NCBI RefSeq assembly: GCF_019160155.1
Contig: NZ_JAFNIH010000042.1
Span: forward strand, 92,847 to 156,846
Length of the DNA: 64,000 bases
Direction of reading: 5' to 3'
Source of the DNA: Pinisolibacter aquiterrae
Lineage (GTDB): Bacteria > Pseudomonadota > Alphaproteobacteria > Rhizobiales > Ancalomicrobiaceae
This document shows positions 1 to 8,241 of the stretch, piece by piece (the stretch's first letter is position 1; each line of letters opens with the position of its first letter). The notes beneath the pieces were generated by a model. It was not told where the DNA came from. It ran no database searches and saw only the letters and a program-made list of their open reading frames with translations. Both the position numbers and the translations under genes were made by a program.

Positions 1-254
1 GATCCGTATCCCTCGACCTCCTCGAACACACGGTCGAGAACCTCGCCCGCATCCTCGGTGTATCCGCGATAGAGTTCCTCGTAAGCCTTGACCACCCGCT
101 TGGGCGTGTCGATCAGACCCTCGCGGCTCGGATCGTCACCCGCCCAGAGGAGCAGGGTACGCACGGCAGCCTCGGCGTCTTCGCGGCTGGGTCTCGTGAC
201 CGGCGCGAACTTCGCGGCGCCCGCCTCACGGCGGGCATCGACGACGGCATCCAT
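1..254 (-). CDS. folE: GTP cyclohydrolase I, N-terminal part (runs off the left edge)
   Basis: The visible 84 codons match the N-terminus of FolE, which converts GTP to 7,8-dihydroneopterin triphosphate at the start of folate and pterin synthesis in the cytoplasm. The segment around residues 30-60 ([17 protein letters not shown], then [16 protein letters not shown]) is the conserved family entry helix region. The zinc and active-site residues lie in the missing part. The ATG at 254 is the first sensible start. The gene diverges from the NifU-like gene at 467, and the 212-bp gap should hold both promoters. Confidence 0.9.
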   Translation of the reverse strand, partial: MDAVVDARREAGAAKFAPVTRPSREDAEAAVRTLLLWAGDDPSREGLIDTPKRVVKAYEELYRGYTEDAGEVLDRVFEEVEGYG

Positions 255-466
255 GGTTGGTATCTCCCGTTGGTGGAGCACTTCACCCAAATCTACGGTT
301 CCACATGTTGCGCGGATCACCGGATCTGGGATCCCTCTCCGCGTGTCGACGCTCTCCTGCTCCCGTTTCGGGGCATCATGCGGCGATCGCGGTTTCCCAG
401 TATATAATAACTCGATCCGGTTTCGACAGGGCCACGGCGTCGCGGCTTTCCACAATGGTGTGTTCG

Positions 467-907
467 ATGATCGACGACATCTACAACAAGCAGATTCTGG
501 CCCTCGCCCTCGACATTCCGCGCATCGGCCGGCTCGAGCATCCCCAGGCGAGCGTCACCCACCATTCGCGTCTGTGCGGCTCGCGGATCACCGTCGACCT
601 CGTCCTCGACGGCGACCGGGTCGCCGACTACGCCCACGAGGTCAAGGCCTGCGCGCTCGGTCAGTCCTCCGCCTCGATCCTGGCGCGCCACGTCATCGGT
701 GCGACCACCGCCGAGATCCGCGAGGCGCGCGACGCCCTGAAGGCGATGTTGAAGGAGAACGGCCCTCACCCCACCGGCCGTTTCGCCGACCTCGCCCTGC
801 TCAAGCCGGTCCGCGACTACAAGGCCCGCCACACCTCGACGCTGCTCCCCTTCGAGGCGACGGTGGAGGCGATCGAGGAGATCGAGGCGAAGAGCGCGGC
901 CGAGTGA
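467..907 (+). CDS. NifU/IscU-like iron-sulfur cluster assembly scaffold protein
   Basis: A 146-residue protein of the IscU/SufU fold that would hold nascent Fe-S clusters for the cytoplasmic SUF system. The start [11 protein letters not shown] is typical of the family; an in-frame ATG at 455 is also possible. Two of the usual three cysteine motifs are visible: RLCGSR near residue 43 and [13 protein letters not shown] near residue 66. The third position, normally R-x-x-C near the C-terminus, reads [11 protein letters not shown] with no cysteine. From memory this variant is common in alphaproteobacteria, so it may be a divergent scaffold or a carrier rather than a classical one. No suf or isc genes are adjacent. 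Confidence 0.8.
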   Translation: MIDDIYNKQILALALDIPRIGRLEHPQASVTHHSRLCGSRITVDLVLDGDRVADYAHEVKACALGQSSASILARHVIGATTAEIREARDALKAMLKENGPHPTGRFADLALLKPVRDYKARHTSTLLPFEATVEAIEEIEAKSAAE

Positions 908-967
908 CGACGGTCGCGCCGCCCGCCGCTACGCATCCGCCGAACCGGCCGCCTCGAGGCTGGGGGG

Positions 968-1213
968 TCAGTTGCGCGGTGGTTTGATGTCCCCGGGACG
1001 GACCGGCTTCATCTTCGGCTCGACGACTTTCTTGCCGGGTTGTTTGAGGGCGCCCCAATAGCAGTGCGCGCCTTCCGCTTCCATGAAGCAGACGCCGTGG
1101 CACTTGCGGTTGCACTTCTCCATCGACGAATAGATGCGGTCCGCCCAAGCGGTGCTCGAGACCGAAACCAGCGTCGTCCCGGCGATCATCAGCGTCGCGA
1201 CCCATGTGCGCAT
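968..1213 (-). CDS. Small exported cysteine-rich protein, function unknown
   Basis: An 81-residue protein starting at the ATG at 1213, chosen because GGAGG lies 8 nt upstream; a GTG at 1219 would sit almost on that ribosome binding site. A clear Sec signal peptide (MRTWVATLMIAG, cleavage near STAWA-D) leaves about 55 residues. The mature part carries four cysteines with spacing C-x3-C-x3-C-x8-C in KCNRKCHGVCFMEAEGAHCY, then a basic proline-rich tail. The even number of cysteines suggests two disulfides in the periplasm. I do not recognise a family. Confidence 0.7.
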   Translation of the reverse strand: MRTWVATLMIAGTTLVSVSSTAWADRIYSSMEKCNRKCHGVCFMEAEGAHCYWGALKQPGKKVVEPKMKPVRPGDIKPPRN

Positions 1214-1571
1214 CTTCACTCCCTCCTCGATGGCGAACGTCCCTCCGAACCTCGGTTCGGTTCGAACGCGTCTTGCAGGCCGGTGCCCCGAGGTGTCGAC
1301 GGCGACCCGGAAGAGAAGTGACGAAATCGATGCGGTCTGCCCGCACCATCGGCCGTGACGTCCGGATCGATGGTCTCCGAGAGTCGGTCACGGGACACGC
1401 ACCACGTCCATGACCTACGGTATATCATGACTTACGGCATATCCCGTATGCCGTCTTGTCCATCGGCGCCGATGGCCCGTCGGGTCCATCGTTCGTCGGA
1501 ACCGCGCCGCGTCCCGGCCGGGGTCCGGACAGGACGGCGTCTCCCGGAGCAGGAGCACGCGCCCGTGCCGA
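1214..1571. other. Non-coding gap with inverted repeat upstream of the small exported gene
   Basis: No gene is visible in these 358 bp. It contains the ribosome binding site and presumed promoter of the leftward exported-protein gene. It also holds an 8-bp inverted repeat, ACGGCATA at 1434-1441 paired with TATGCCGT at 1447-1454, preceded by a related direct copy (ACGGTATATC near 1417). This could be an operator or the end of parE transcription; there is no T-run to argue for a terminator. Confidence 0.4.
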
Positions 1572-3632
1572 TCAGATGTCCAGCGCCGCCTCGTCGGCGA
1601 AGGCGGCGCGTTCCTGGATGAACGAGAACCGCGCCTCGGGCTTGTTGCCCATCAGCCGCTCGACCGAATCCATCGTCGGCGTCTCGTCGGCGTCGAGGAT
1701 GTCGACGCGCAGAAGAGTGCGCGTCTTCGGATTCATGGTCGTCTCCTTGAGCTGATTGGGCATCATCTCGCCGAGGCCCTTGAAGCGGCCGAGTTCGGGC
1801 TTCTTGTTCTTGAAGATCGTCCGCATCAGCTCGTCGCGATGCGCCTCGTCGCGGGCATAGACCGTCTTGGCGCCGTGGGTCAGCCGATAGAGCGGCGGCA
1901 CCGCCAGGAAGAGATGGCCGTGGCGGATCAGATTGGGCATCTCGCGCCAGAAGAAGGTGACGAGCAGCGAGGCGATGTGCGCCCCGTCGACGTCGGCGTC
2001 GGTCATCACGATGATCTTGTCGTAGCGCAGATCCTCGTCGCGATACTGCGTCCGCATCCCACAACCGAGCGCCTGGACGAGATCGGCGAGTTGCTGGTTG
2101 GCCTGGAGCTTGTCGCGGGTCGCCGAGGCGACGTTGAGGATCTTGCCGCGGAGCGGCAGCACCGCCTGATTGGCGCGGTCGCGCGCCTGTTTCGCCGAGC
2201 CGCCGGCCGAATCGCCCTCGACGATGAAGAGTTCCGACCCCTGCGCCGCCGAATTGGAGCAGTCCGCGAGCTTGCCCGGCAGGCGCAGTTTGCGCACCGC
2301 CGTCTTGCGCTGGACTTCCTTCTCCTGGCGCCGCTTCAGCCGCTCCTCGGCGCGCTCGATGGTCCATTCGAGCAGTTTCGCCGCGTTGGCCGGCGAGGCC
2401 GCGATGAAATGATCGAAGGCGTCCTTGATCGCCGTGTCGACGATGCGCGTCGCCTCGGCGGTGGCGAGCTTGTCCTTGGTCTGGCCGACGAATTCCGGCT
2501 CGCGGATGAAGACCGAGAGCATCGCCCCGGCCGAGGTCATCACGTCGTCGGTGGTGAGCTGCGCCGCGCGCTTGTTGCCGACGAGATCGGCATAGGACTT
2601 GAGCCCGCGCAGCAACGCGAGCCGAAGCCCCGCCTCGTGCGTCCCGCCCTCCGGCGTCGGCACCGTGTTGCAGTAGGACGAGACGAAACCGTCGCCCGCG
2701 AACCAGGCCACCGCCCATTCGACCGCGCCGTGACCGGAGGTCTTGGCGGTCTTGCCGGCGAAGACGTCGTCGACGACCAGCCGCTCGTCCTTCAGCCGCT
2801 CGGCGAGAAAGTCCTTGAGCCCGCCGGGGAAATGGAAGACCGCCTTGTCGGGAACCGGATCGCTCGCGGCGATGCACTCGGCCGCGCACGACCAGCGGAT
2901 CTCGACGCCGCCGAAGAGATAGGCCTTCGACCGCGCCATCTTGAAGATGCGCTCCGCCTTGAAGCGGGCGCCCTCGCCGAAGATCTGCGGGTCCGGCCGG
3001 AACCGCACGGTCGTGCCGCGCCGGTTCATCACCTCGCCGAGATCCTCGAGCGGGCCCTGCGGCTGTCCCCGCGAGAAGCGCTGGCGCCACAGATGGCGGT
3101 TCTTGGCGACCTCGACCTCGAGGAAATCGGAGAGCGCGTTGACCACCGACACGCCGACGCCGTGCAGACCGCCCGAGGTCTCGTAGGCCTTGCCGTCGAA
3201 CTTGCCGCCCGAATGGAGCATCGTCATGATGACTTCGAGCGCCGATTTCCCCGGAAACTTGGGGTGCGGATCGACCGGGATGCCGCGCCCGTTGTCGGTG
3301 ATCGTCAGCGTGCCGTCGGCGTCGAGCCGGACGTCGATGTAGGAGGCATGCCCCGCCACCGCCTCGTCCATCGAATTGTCGATCACTTCGGCGAAGAGAT
3401 GGTGCAGCGCCTTCTCGTCGGTGCCGCCGATGTACATGCCCGGCCGCCGGCGCACCGGCTCGAGCCCCTCCAGCACCTCGATGTGCGAGGCGTCGTAGTC
3501 GCTCTCGCCGAGCGTGGCGCGCTTGGCGGCCGTCGCCAGCGCCGCCTTGACCGCGACCGCCTTGGAGGTCGCCGTCTCGCGCTTCGGCGCCACCGGAACC
3601 GCTCCCCCGAAGAGATCGTCGTCGCCCATCAT
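1572..3632 (-). CDS. parE: DNA topoisomerase IV subunit B
   Basis: A 686-residue type IIA topoisomerase ATPase subunit, which works with ParC to decatenate chromosomes. Visible motifs in order: GHKL Bergerat fold (NSMDEAVAGHA, DNGRGIPVDPHPKFPGK, GLHGVGVSVVNALS), transducer region, then the TOPRIM metal site (EGDSAGGSAKQARDR, LPLRGKILNV, MTDADVDGAHI). Length and the short C-terminus fit ParE rather than the longer GyrB. The start at the tandem ATG 3632/3629 is chosen because residues further upstream are not conserved-looking. Transcribed leftward; the gene upstream on the same strand is the alarmone hydrolase. Confidence 0.93.
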   Translation of the reverse strand: MMGDDDLFGGAVPVAPKRETATSKAVAVKAALATAAKRATLGESDYDASHIEVLEGLEPVRRRPGMYIGGTDEKALHHLFAEVIDNSMDEAVAGHASYIDVRLDADGTLTITDNGRGIPVDPHPKFPGKSALEVIMTMLHSGGKFDGKAYETSGGLHGVGVSVVNALSDFLEVEVAKNRHLWRQRFSRGQPQGPLEDLGEVMNRRGTTVRFRPDPQIFGEGARFKAERIFKMARSKAYLFGGVEIRWSCAAECIAASDPVPDKAVFHFPGGLKDFLAERLKDERLVVDDVFAGKTAKTSGHGAVEWAVAWFAGDGFVSSYCNTVPTPEGGTHEAGLRLALLRGLKSYADLVGNKRAAQLTTDDVMTSAGAMLSVFIREPEFVGQTKDKLATAEATRIVDTAIKDAFDHFIAASPANAAKLLEWTIERAEERLKRRQEKEVQRKTAVRKLRLPGKLADCSNSAAQGSELFIVEGDSAGGSAKQARDRANQAVLPLRGKILNVASATRDKLQANQQLADLVQALGCGMRTQYRDEDLRYDKIIVMTDADVDGAHIASLLVTFFWREMPNLIRHGHLFLAVPPLYRLTHGAKTVYARDEAHRDELMRTIFKNKKPELGRFKGLGEMMPNQLKETTMNPKTRTLLRVDILDADETPTMDSVERLMGNKPEARFSFIQERAAFADEAALDI

Positions 3633-3772
3633 TCTGCCCAAATACCCTCTCGCGCGCCTCGCGTCACGAATCACTCGGCATCATGTCACGGAATTCCGCG
3701 CCGCGAAAACCCGTGTTCACGACTCGTTCCCTCCGTCCTCCACATATCCACCCCCATGCCGGCCGGAAATCC

Positions 3773-4375
3773 TCACGGCAACGCTTCGTCCGCCTCCGCC
3801 GCCCGTCCGCGGCCATAGGCCCGAGCGGCGATCGCATGCGCTTCCCAGAACACGCGCTCGAGACCCGGATCGACCGGCCCGCAGGCTTCGACCACCGCCG
3901 CCGCCCAGTCGACGTAGTCGAGGAGCCGCGCCTCGGTCCAGCCGACCGGCGGCGTGCGCACCAGCGCGCGGAGATTGGAGGTCTTGTCGGCGAGCTTGAT
4001 CAGCTTGGCGTCGTGCGGCAGGCCCGGCGCGTGCTCGATCTGCGCCGCCTTGCGACGGTCCTTGGAGAGCGTCTTGTCGTCGGTGACGTACATCACCAGC
4101 TCGGCGACGCGCGGCCCGAATTCCGTCACCAGCTGCGCCTCGGTGACGCCGACGTCCTCGACCGTGTCGTGGAGGAGCGCCGCGATCACCACCTCGATCG
4201 GGCCGGGTTCGTCGGCATGGGCCACCAGTTCGGCGACCTCGAGCAGATGATTGACGTAGGGCTCGGCGTCGATGCCCTTGCGCTGCTGATCCTTGTGCGC
4301 CCTCGCCGCCCAATGCGCGGCATGGCTCAGCCGCGCGATGGCGTGAGGAACGGGGCTCGTCGGGCGCGGCGTCAT
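3773..4375 (-). CDS. MESH1-like small alarmone hydrolase (HD domain)
   Basis: A 200-residue single HD-domain protein. It carries the RelA/SpoT-type hydrolase signatures AALLHDTVEDVGVT (HDxxED, residues about 65-75), VTDDKTLSKDRRKAAQ and AKLIKLADKTSNLRAL. There is no synthetase, TGS or ACT domain. This layout and the tail motif GWTEARLLDYVDWAAAVV match metazoan MESH1 and bacterial small alarmone hydrolases, which remove the 3'-pyrophosphate of (p)ppGpp with Mn2+; MESH1 also acts on NADPH. The start at 4375 removes a long unconserved extension. The gene is leftward between parE and the divergent yidD. Substrate is inferred from the family. Confidence 0.82.
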   Translation of the reverse strand: MTPRPTSPVPHAIARLSHAAHWAARAHKDQQRKGIDAEPYVNHLLEVAELVAHADEPGPIEVVIAALLHDTVEDVGVTEAQLVTEFGPRVAELVMYVTDDKTLSKDRRKAAQIEHAPGLPHDAKLIKLADKTSNLRALVRTPPVGWTEARLLDYVDWAAAVVEACGPVDPGLERVFWEAHAIAARAYGRGRAAEADEALP

Positions 4376-4483
4376 GGGCGGATCTCGGGTTTCGGCTGCA
4401 TCGCGCCGAAACTTGGGATAAGTCTCGGTCTCATGGTGCATCGCACCGGAAACTGACCCGATCGGCCCGATCACGCAACCGCC

Positions 4484-4891
4484 ATGTGCCTCCGCTGCCG
4501 CATTCCCTTGCGATATGCCTCTCCCGACGAGCGTTCCGGCGCGGCGGCGACCCCGCGCGGGCGCCCGCTCGAACCGCTCGCCGCCTCGTGGAAGCGGCCG
4601 CACGTGCTTCTGGCGCGCCTGCTCGTGCGCGCCTATCGGCTGACGTTTTCCGCCTTCATGGGCCGCACCTGCCGTTATTTCCCCACCTGTTCGGAATATA
4701 CGGAGGAGGCGATCGCCACCTACGGTCTGTGGGCCGGCTTCTGGATCGGGCTCGCCCGGATTCTCAGATGCCACCCCTGGGGTCCGAACGGCCTCGACCC
4801 GATTCCGGAGCAATTGCCTCCCGATTCGCGCTGGTATATGCCCTGGCGCTACGGCCGCTGGACCGGCGACCACATCACCACACGCCTCTGA
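4484..4891 (+). CDS. yidD: Membrane protein insertion efficiency factor YidD
   Basis: 135 residues with the YidD core: [15 protein letters not shown] near residue 63 and [18 protein letters not shown] near residue 90, with the conserved cysteines. An amphipathic helix ([16 protein letters not shown]) precedes the core. YidD is a peripheral inner-membrane protein that helps YidC insert membrane proteins. In many genomes it sits by rpmH-rnpA-yidC; here it is just upstream of thrS, an arrangement I associate with Rhizobiales. An N-terminal extension of about 40 residues before the core is longer than usual, so the true start may be a later codon. Confidence 0.88.
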   Translation: MCLRCRIPLRYASPDERSGAAATPRGRPLEPLAASWKRPHVLLARLLVRAYRLTFSAFMGRTCRYFPTCSEYTEEAIATYGLWAGFWIGLARILRCHPWGPNGLDPIPEQLPPDSRWYMPWRYGRWTGDHITTRL

Positions 4892-4961
4892 GGAGGCGTC
4901 ACATCCCCCCTCGCTTACCCGGGTTGTTGCCGGGAGTGAGCCCACGAGGAGCTGCTGCCCC

Positions 4962-6950
4962 ATGATCTCGATCACCTTCCCCGATGGCGCGTCCCGATCC
5001 TTCGAAGCCGGCGTCACCGGCCGCGAAGTCGCAGAATCGATCGCCAAGTCGCTCGCCAAGAAGTGCCTCGCGATGGAGGTCGACGGTGTCGAGACCGACC
5101 TCTCCGATCCGATCAGCCGCGACGCGCGCCTGCGCTTCATCACCAAGGACGACACCGCGCAAGCGCTCGAGCTGATCCGCCACGACGCCGCCCACGTGAT
5201 GGCGGAAGCGGTCCAGGAGCTCTTCCCCGGCACCCAGGTGACCATCGGCCCGTCGATCGAGAACGGCTTCTATTACGACTTCTACCGGGTCGACGCCGAC
5301 GGCGCTCCGAAGCCCTTCGCGGTCGACGATCTCCCGGCGATCGAGGCCAAGATGCGCGAGATCATCGCCCGCAACGCCGCCTTCACCAAGGAGGTGATGC
5401 CGCGCGAGGAGGCCAAGCGCCGCTTCGCCGCCATGGGCGAGACCTTCAAGGTCGAGCTGATCGACGCCATCCCCGGCGACGAGCCGATCAAGATCTATAC
5501 CCAGGGCCAGTGGTTCGACCTCTGCCGTGGCCCCCATCTGCCCTCGACCGGCTTCATCGGCACCTCCTTCAAGCTGATGAAGGTGGCCGGCGCCTATTGG
5601 CGCGGCGATGCGAACAATCCGATGCTGTCGCGCATCTACGGCACCGCCTGGCTGAACGACAAGGACCTCGCCGCCTATCTCACCATGCTCGAGGAGGCCG
5701 AGAAGCGCGATCATCGCCGCCTCGGCCGCGAGATGGACCTCTTCCACTTCCAAGAGGAAGGACCGGGCGTCGTCTTCTGGCATTCCAAGGGCTGGTCGCT
5801 GTTCCAGAGCCTCACCGCCTACATGCGCCGGCGTCTCGTCGAGGACTACCAGGAGGTCAACGCCCCCCAGGTGCTCGACAAGGTCCTCTGGGAGACCTCC
5901 GGTCACTGGGGCTGGTACAAGGAGAGCATGTTCCAGGTGGAGTCCGCCGGTGACGAGACCGAGGACAAGCGCATCTTCGCGCTGAAGCCGATGAACTGCC
6001 CCGGCCATCTCCAGATCTTCAAGCACGGCTTGAAGTCCTACCGCGAACTGCCGATGCGATTGGCCGAATTCGGCCTCGTCCATCGCTACGAGGCCTCCGG
6101 CGCCATGCACGGGCTGATGCGCGTGCGCGGCTTCACCCAGGACGACGCCCACATCTTCTGCACCGAGGCTCAGATGGCCGAGGAATGCATGAAGATCAAC
6201 GACCTGATCCTCTCGGTCTATTCCGACTTCGGCTTCGACGAGATCACCGTCAAGCTCTCGACCCGGCCCGACAAGCGCGTCGGCTCCGACGCGCTGTGGG
6301 ATCACGCCGAGGAGGTCATGGGCAAGGTGCTGGAGGAGATCGCGGCCCAGTCCGGCGGACGCATCAAGACCGCGATCAACCCCGGCGAGGGCGCCTTCTA
6401 CGGCCCGAAGTTCGAATACACCCTGCGCGACGCGATCGGCCGCGAATGGCAGTGCGGCACCACCCAGGTCGACTTCAACCTGCCGGAGCGCTTCGGCGCC
6501 TTCTACGTCGACGCCGACGGATCGAAGAAGGCCCCGGTGATGATCCATCGCGCCATCTGCGGCTCGATGGAGCGTTTCCTCGGCATCCTGATCGAGAACT
6601 ACGCGGGCCACTTCCCGCTGTGGCTGGCGCCGACCCAGGTGATGGTGACCACCATCACCTCCGACGCCGACGCCTATGCGGCCGAGGTCCACAAGAAGCT
6701 GCGCAAGGCCGGCTTCCGCGCCGAGGTCGATCTCCGGAACGAGAAGATCAACTACAAGGTCCGCGAACACTCGCTCGCCAAGATCCCGGTCATCCTGGTC
6801 TGCGGCAAGCGCGAGGCCGAGGAGGGCACCGTCGCGGTGCGCCGTCTCGGCTCCCAGGCCAACACGGTGAAGCCCCTCGCCGAGGTGATCGTCGAGCTGA
6901 CCGAGGAAGCGGTGCCGCCCGACGTGAAGCGCGAGCGCGCAGACGCCTGA
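4962..6950 (+). CDS. thrS: Threonyl-tRNA synthetase
   Basis: A 662-residue class II synthetase charging tRNA-Thr in the cytoplasm. Domains in order: TGS (residues 1-62, [19 protein letters not shown]), the editing SAD domain with [16 protein letters not shown], the catalytic core with zinc-ligand motif [10 protein letters not shown] and [20 protein letters not shown], motif 3 ([19 protein letters not shown]), and the anticodon-binding domain. Length is standard. The ATG at 4962 follows ACGAGGAGCTGC. It lies 70 bp after yidD; a small CCCGG/CCGGG hairpin falls in the leader, but I see no T-box. Confidence 0.96.
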   Translation: MISITFPDGASRSFEAGVTGREVAESIAKSLAKKCLAMEVDGVETDLSDPISRDARLRFITKDDTAQALELIRHDAAHVMAEAVQELFPGTQVTIGPSIENGFYYDFYRVDADGAPKPFAVDDLPAIEAKMREIIARNAAFTKEVMPREEAKRRFAAMGETFKVELIDAIPGDEPIKIYTQGQWFDLCRGPHLPSTGFIGTSFKLMKVAGAYWRGDANNPMLSRIYGTAWLNDKDLAAYLTMLEEAEKRDHRRLGREMDLFHFQEEGPGVVFWHSKGWSLFQSLTAYMRRRLVEDYQEVNAPQVLDKVLWETSGHWGWYKESMFQVESAGDETEDKRIFALKPMNCPGHLQIFKHGLKSYRELPMRLAEFGLVHRYEASGAMHGLMRVRGFTQDDAHIFCTEAQMAEECMKINDLILSVYSDFGFDEITVKLSTRPDKRVGSDALWDHAEEVMGKVLEEIAAQSGGRIKTAINPGEGAFYGPKFEYTLRDAIGREWQCGTTQVDFNLPERFGAFYVDADGSKKAPVMIHRAICGSMERFLGILIENYAGHFPLWLAPTQVMVTTITSDADAYAAEVHKKLRKAGFRAEVDLRNEKINYKVREHSLAKIPVILVCGKREAEEGTVAVRRLGSQANTVKPLAEVIVELTEEAVPPDVKRERADA

Positions 6951-6970
6951 GGCGAACGATCCGAACCAAC

Positions 6971-6995
6971 CGAAGGGCGCCGATGGCGCCCTTCG
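6971..6995 (+). terminator. Hairpin after thrS
   Basis: A perfect 11-bp inverted repeat, CGAAGGGCGCC with GGCGCCCTTCG, around a 3-nt loop, 20 bp after the thrS stop. It lacks a long T-run, so termination may be partial or Rho-assisted. Confidence 0.6.
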
Positions 6996-7189
6996 TCGCA
7001 TCCGAGGGTGGCCTCGCGCCCCGCTGCCGCGCGGATGAGCCGAGACGCGACGTCGAAAAAGTTCGACTTGTCATATATGTTCAAAGGTCCGTCAGTCCGA
7101 GGGGCGCGGCGCATCGAATGCGTCGACCACCCGCCGTCTCGCCCGCCTTCCGCGTCGCGAGCGTGCCCCACGAAGAGAGGATCCGAACC

Positions 7190-7597
7190 GTGACCCGGAC
7201 CATCGCCATACCCTCCGACGCCCCCGGCGGCCTCACCGCTTCGATCTCCGCGCATTTCGGCCATTGCGACGTCTTCACCCTGGTCGAGATCGACGACGGG
7301 CGGATCCTCGGAACCTCGCTTCTCGCCCCACCCGACCACGACCACGGCGGTTGCCTCGCGCCCGTGGCGGCGCTCGCCGAGGCCGGCGTCTCGGCGATCG
7401 TCACCGGCGGCATGGGCGTTCGTCCGCGGATGGGCTTCCTGGACGCCGGGATCGATCCCTATTTCGCCGAGGACTGCGCCGACGTCGACGACGCCGCGCG
7501 TGCCTTCGCGGCCGGTGAACTGCCCGCCTTCGCCCGGAACCGCAGCTGTGGCGGCGGCGGCGAAACGGGCTGTTGCGGGGGACACGACCACGGCTGA
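7190..7597 (+). CDS. NifX/NafY-family (dinitrogenase iron-molybdenum cofactor) protein
   Basis: 135 residues starting at a GTG (7190) with AGAGAGG just upstream. The fold signature of the NifB/NifX cofactor-binding family is present: SISAHFGHCDVFTLVEID near residue 20, a GCLAPVAALAEAGVSAIVTGGMG core and a DPYFAEDC segment. The C-terminus is a metal-binding-looking tail rich in Cys, Gly and His (RNSCGGGG, then CCGGHDHG). There are no nif genes here, so a role in nitrogenase is unlikely; such stand-alone proteins are thought to bind metal clusters. The gene is monocistronic between thrS and hisI. Confidence 0.75.
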   Translation: MTRTIAIPSDAPGGLTASISAHFGHCDVFTLVEIDDGRILGTSLLAPPDHDHGGCLAPVAALAEAGVSAIVTGGMGVRPRMGFLDAGIDPYFAEDCADVDDAARAFAAGELPAFARNRSCGGGGETGCCGGHDHG

Positions 7598-7670
7598 CCC
7601 GGCCGAGGTTCTCCTCTCGTGCACCGACCACGGCCTTGACCCGCGCGGGAGCGGCGCCTAATCGACTCCC

Positions 7671-8174
7671 ATGACCGAAACCGCCTTCTTCCCCGCCCCC
7701 GCCGGCGATGCCGACGCCCTCGAGATGGGCACGACCCTGATGCCGCGTTTCGGCGCCGACGGCCTCGTCACGGCGGTCGTCGTCGACGTCGCGACCCGCG
7801 ACGTCGTGATGCTCGCCCACATGACCGCCGAGGCGCTGGCGAAGACCATCGAAACCGGCGTCGCCACCTATTGGAGCCGCTCGCGGAAATCGCTCTGGGT
7901 CAAGGGCGAGACCTCCGGCAACCGCCAACTGGTGAAGCGCCTGCGCGTCGACTGCGATCAGGACGCGGTCGTGCTCGAGGTCGCGGTCGAGGGCCACGGC
8001 GCCTCGTGCCATCGCGGCTTTCATTCCTGCTTCTATCGTGAGGTGCCGGTAGGCCACCCCGGCGCCCCCCTCGCCTTCGTCGAGAGTGATCCCGCCTTCG
8101 ATCCGAAGGCGGTCTACGGCACCGCCTCCGGCCACGCCCATGGCCCCGGCTGCGGCTGCGACGACGAGGCGTGA
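7671..8174 (+). CDS. hisI: Phosphoribosyl-AMP cyclohydrolase
   Basis: 167 residues matching HisI, the zinc enzyme that opens the purine ring of phosphoribosyl-AMP in histidine synthesis. Key motifs: TYWSRSRKSLWVKGETSGN near residues 65-83, RLRVDCDQDAV (metal site) and GASCHRGFHSCFYRE (zinc cysteines). A short tail HGPGCGCDDEA adds extra Cys and His residues. The fused pyrophosphatase HisE domain is absent, as usual in alphaproteobacteria. There are no other his genes nearby. Confidence 0.93.
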   Translation: MTETAFFPAPAGDADALEMGTTLMPRFGADGLVTAVVVDVATRDVVMLAHMTAEALAKTIETGVATYWSRSRKSLWVKGETSGNRQLVKRLRVDCDQDAVVLEVAVEGHGASCHRGFHSCFYREVPVGHPGAPLAFVESDPAFDPKAVYGTASGHAHGPGCGCDDEA

Positions 8175-8241
8175 GGCGACCGTCATCGGGGCTTCATCGT
8201 CGCGGAGGAAACGGAACGTTCCCTTCGACCCGGAGCCTCCC

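Noticed and set aside
4892..4961. T-box or attenuator in the thrS leader
   Set aside because: The leader is too short, and only a 5-bp hairpin (CCCGG/CCGGG) is present.
4899..7001. Long minus-strand frame opposite thrS
   Set aside because: It is an antisense shadow of thrS; composition is repetitive Asp, Gly, Ala, Leu without motifs.
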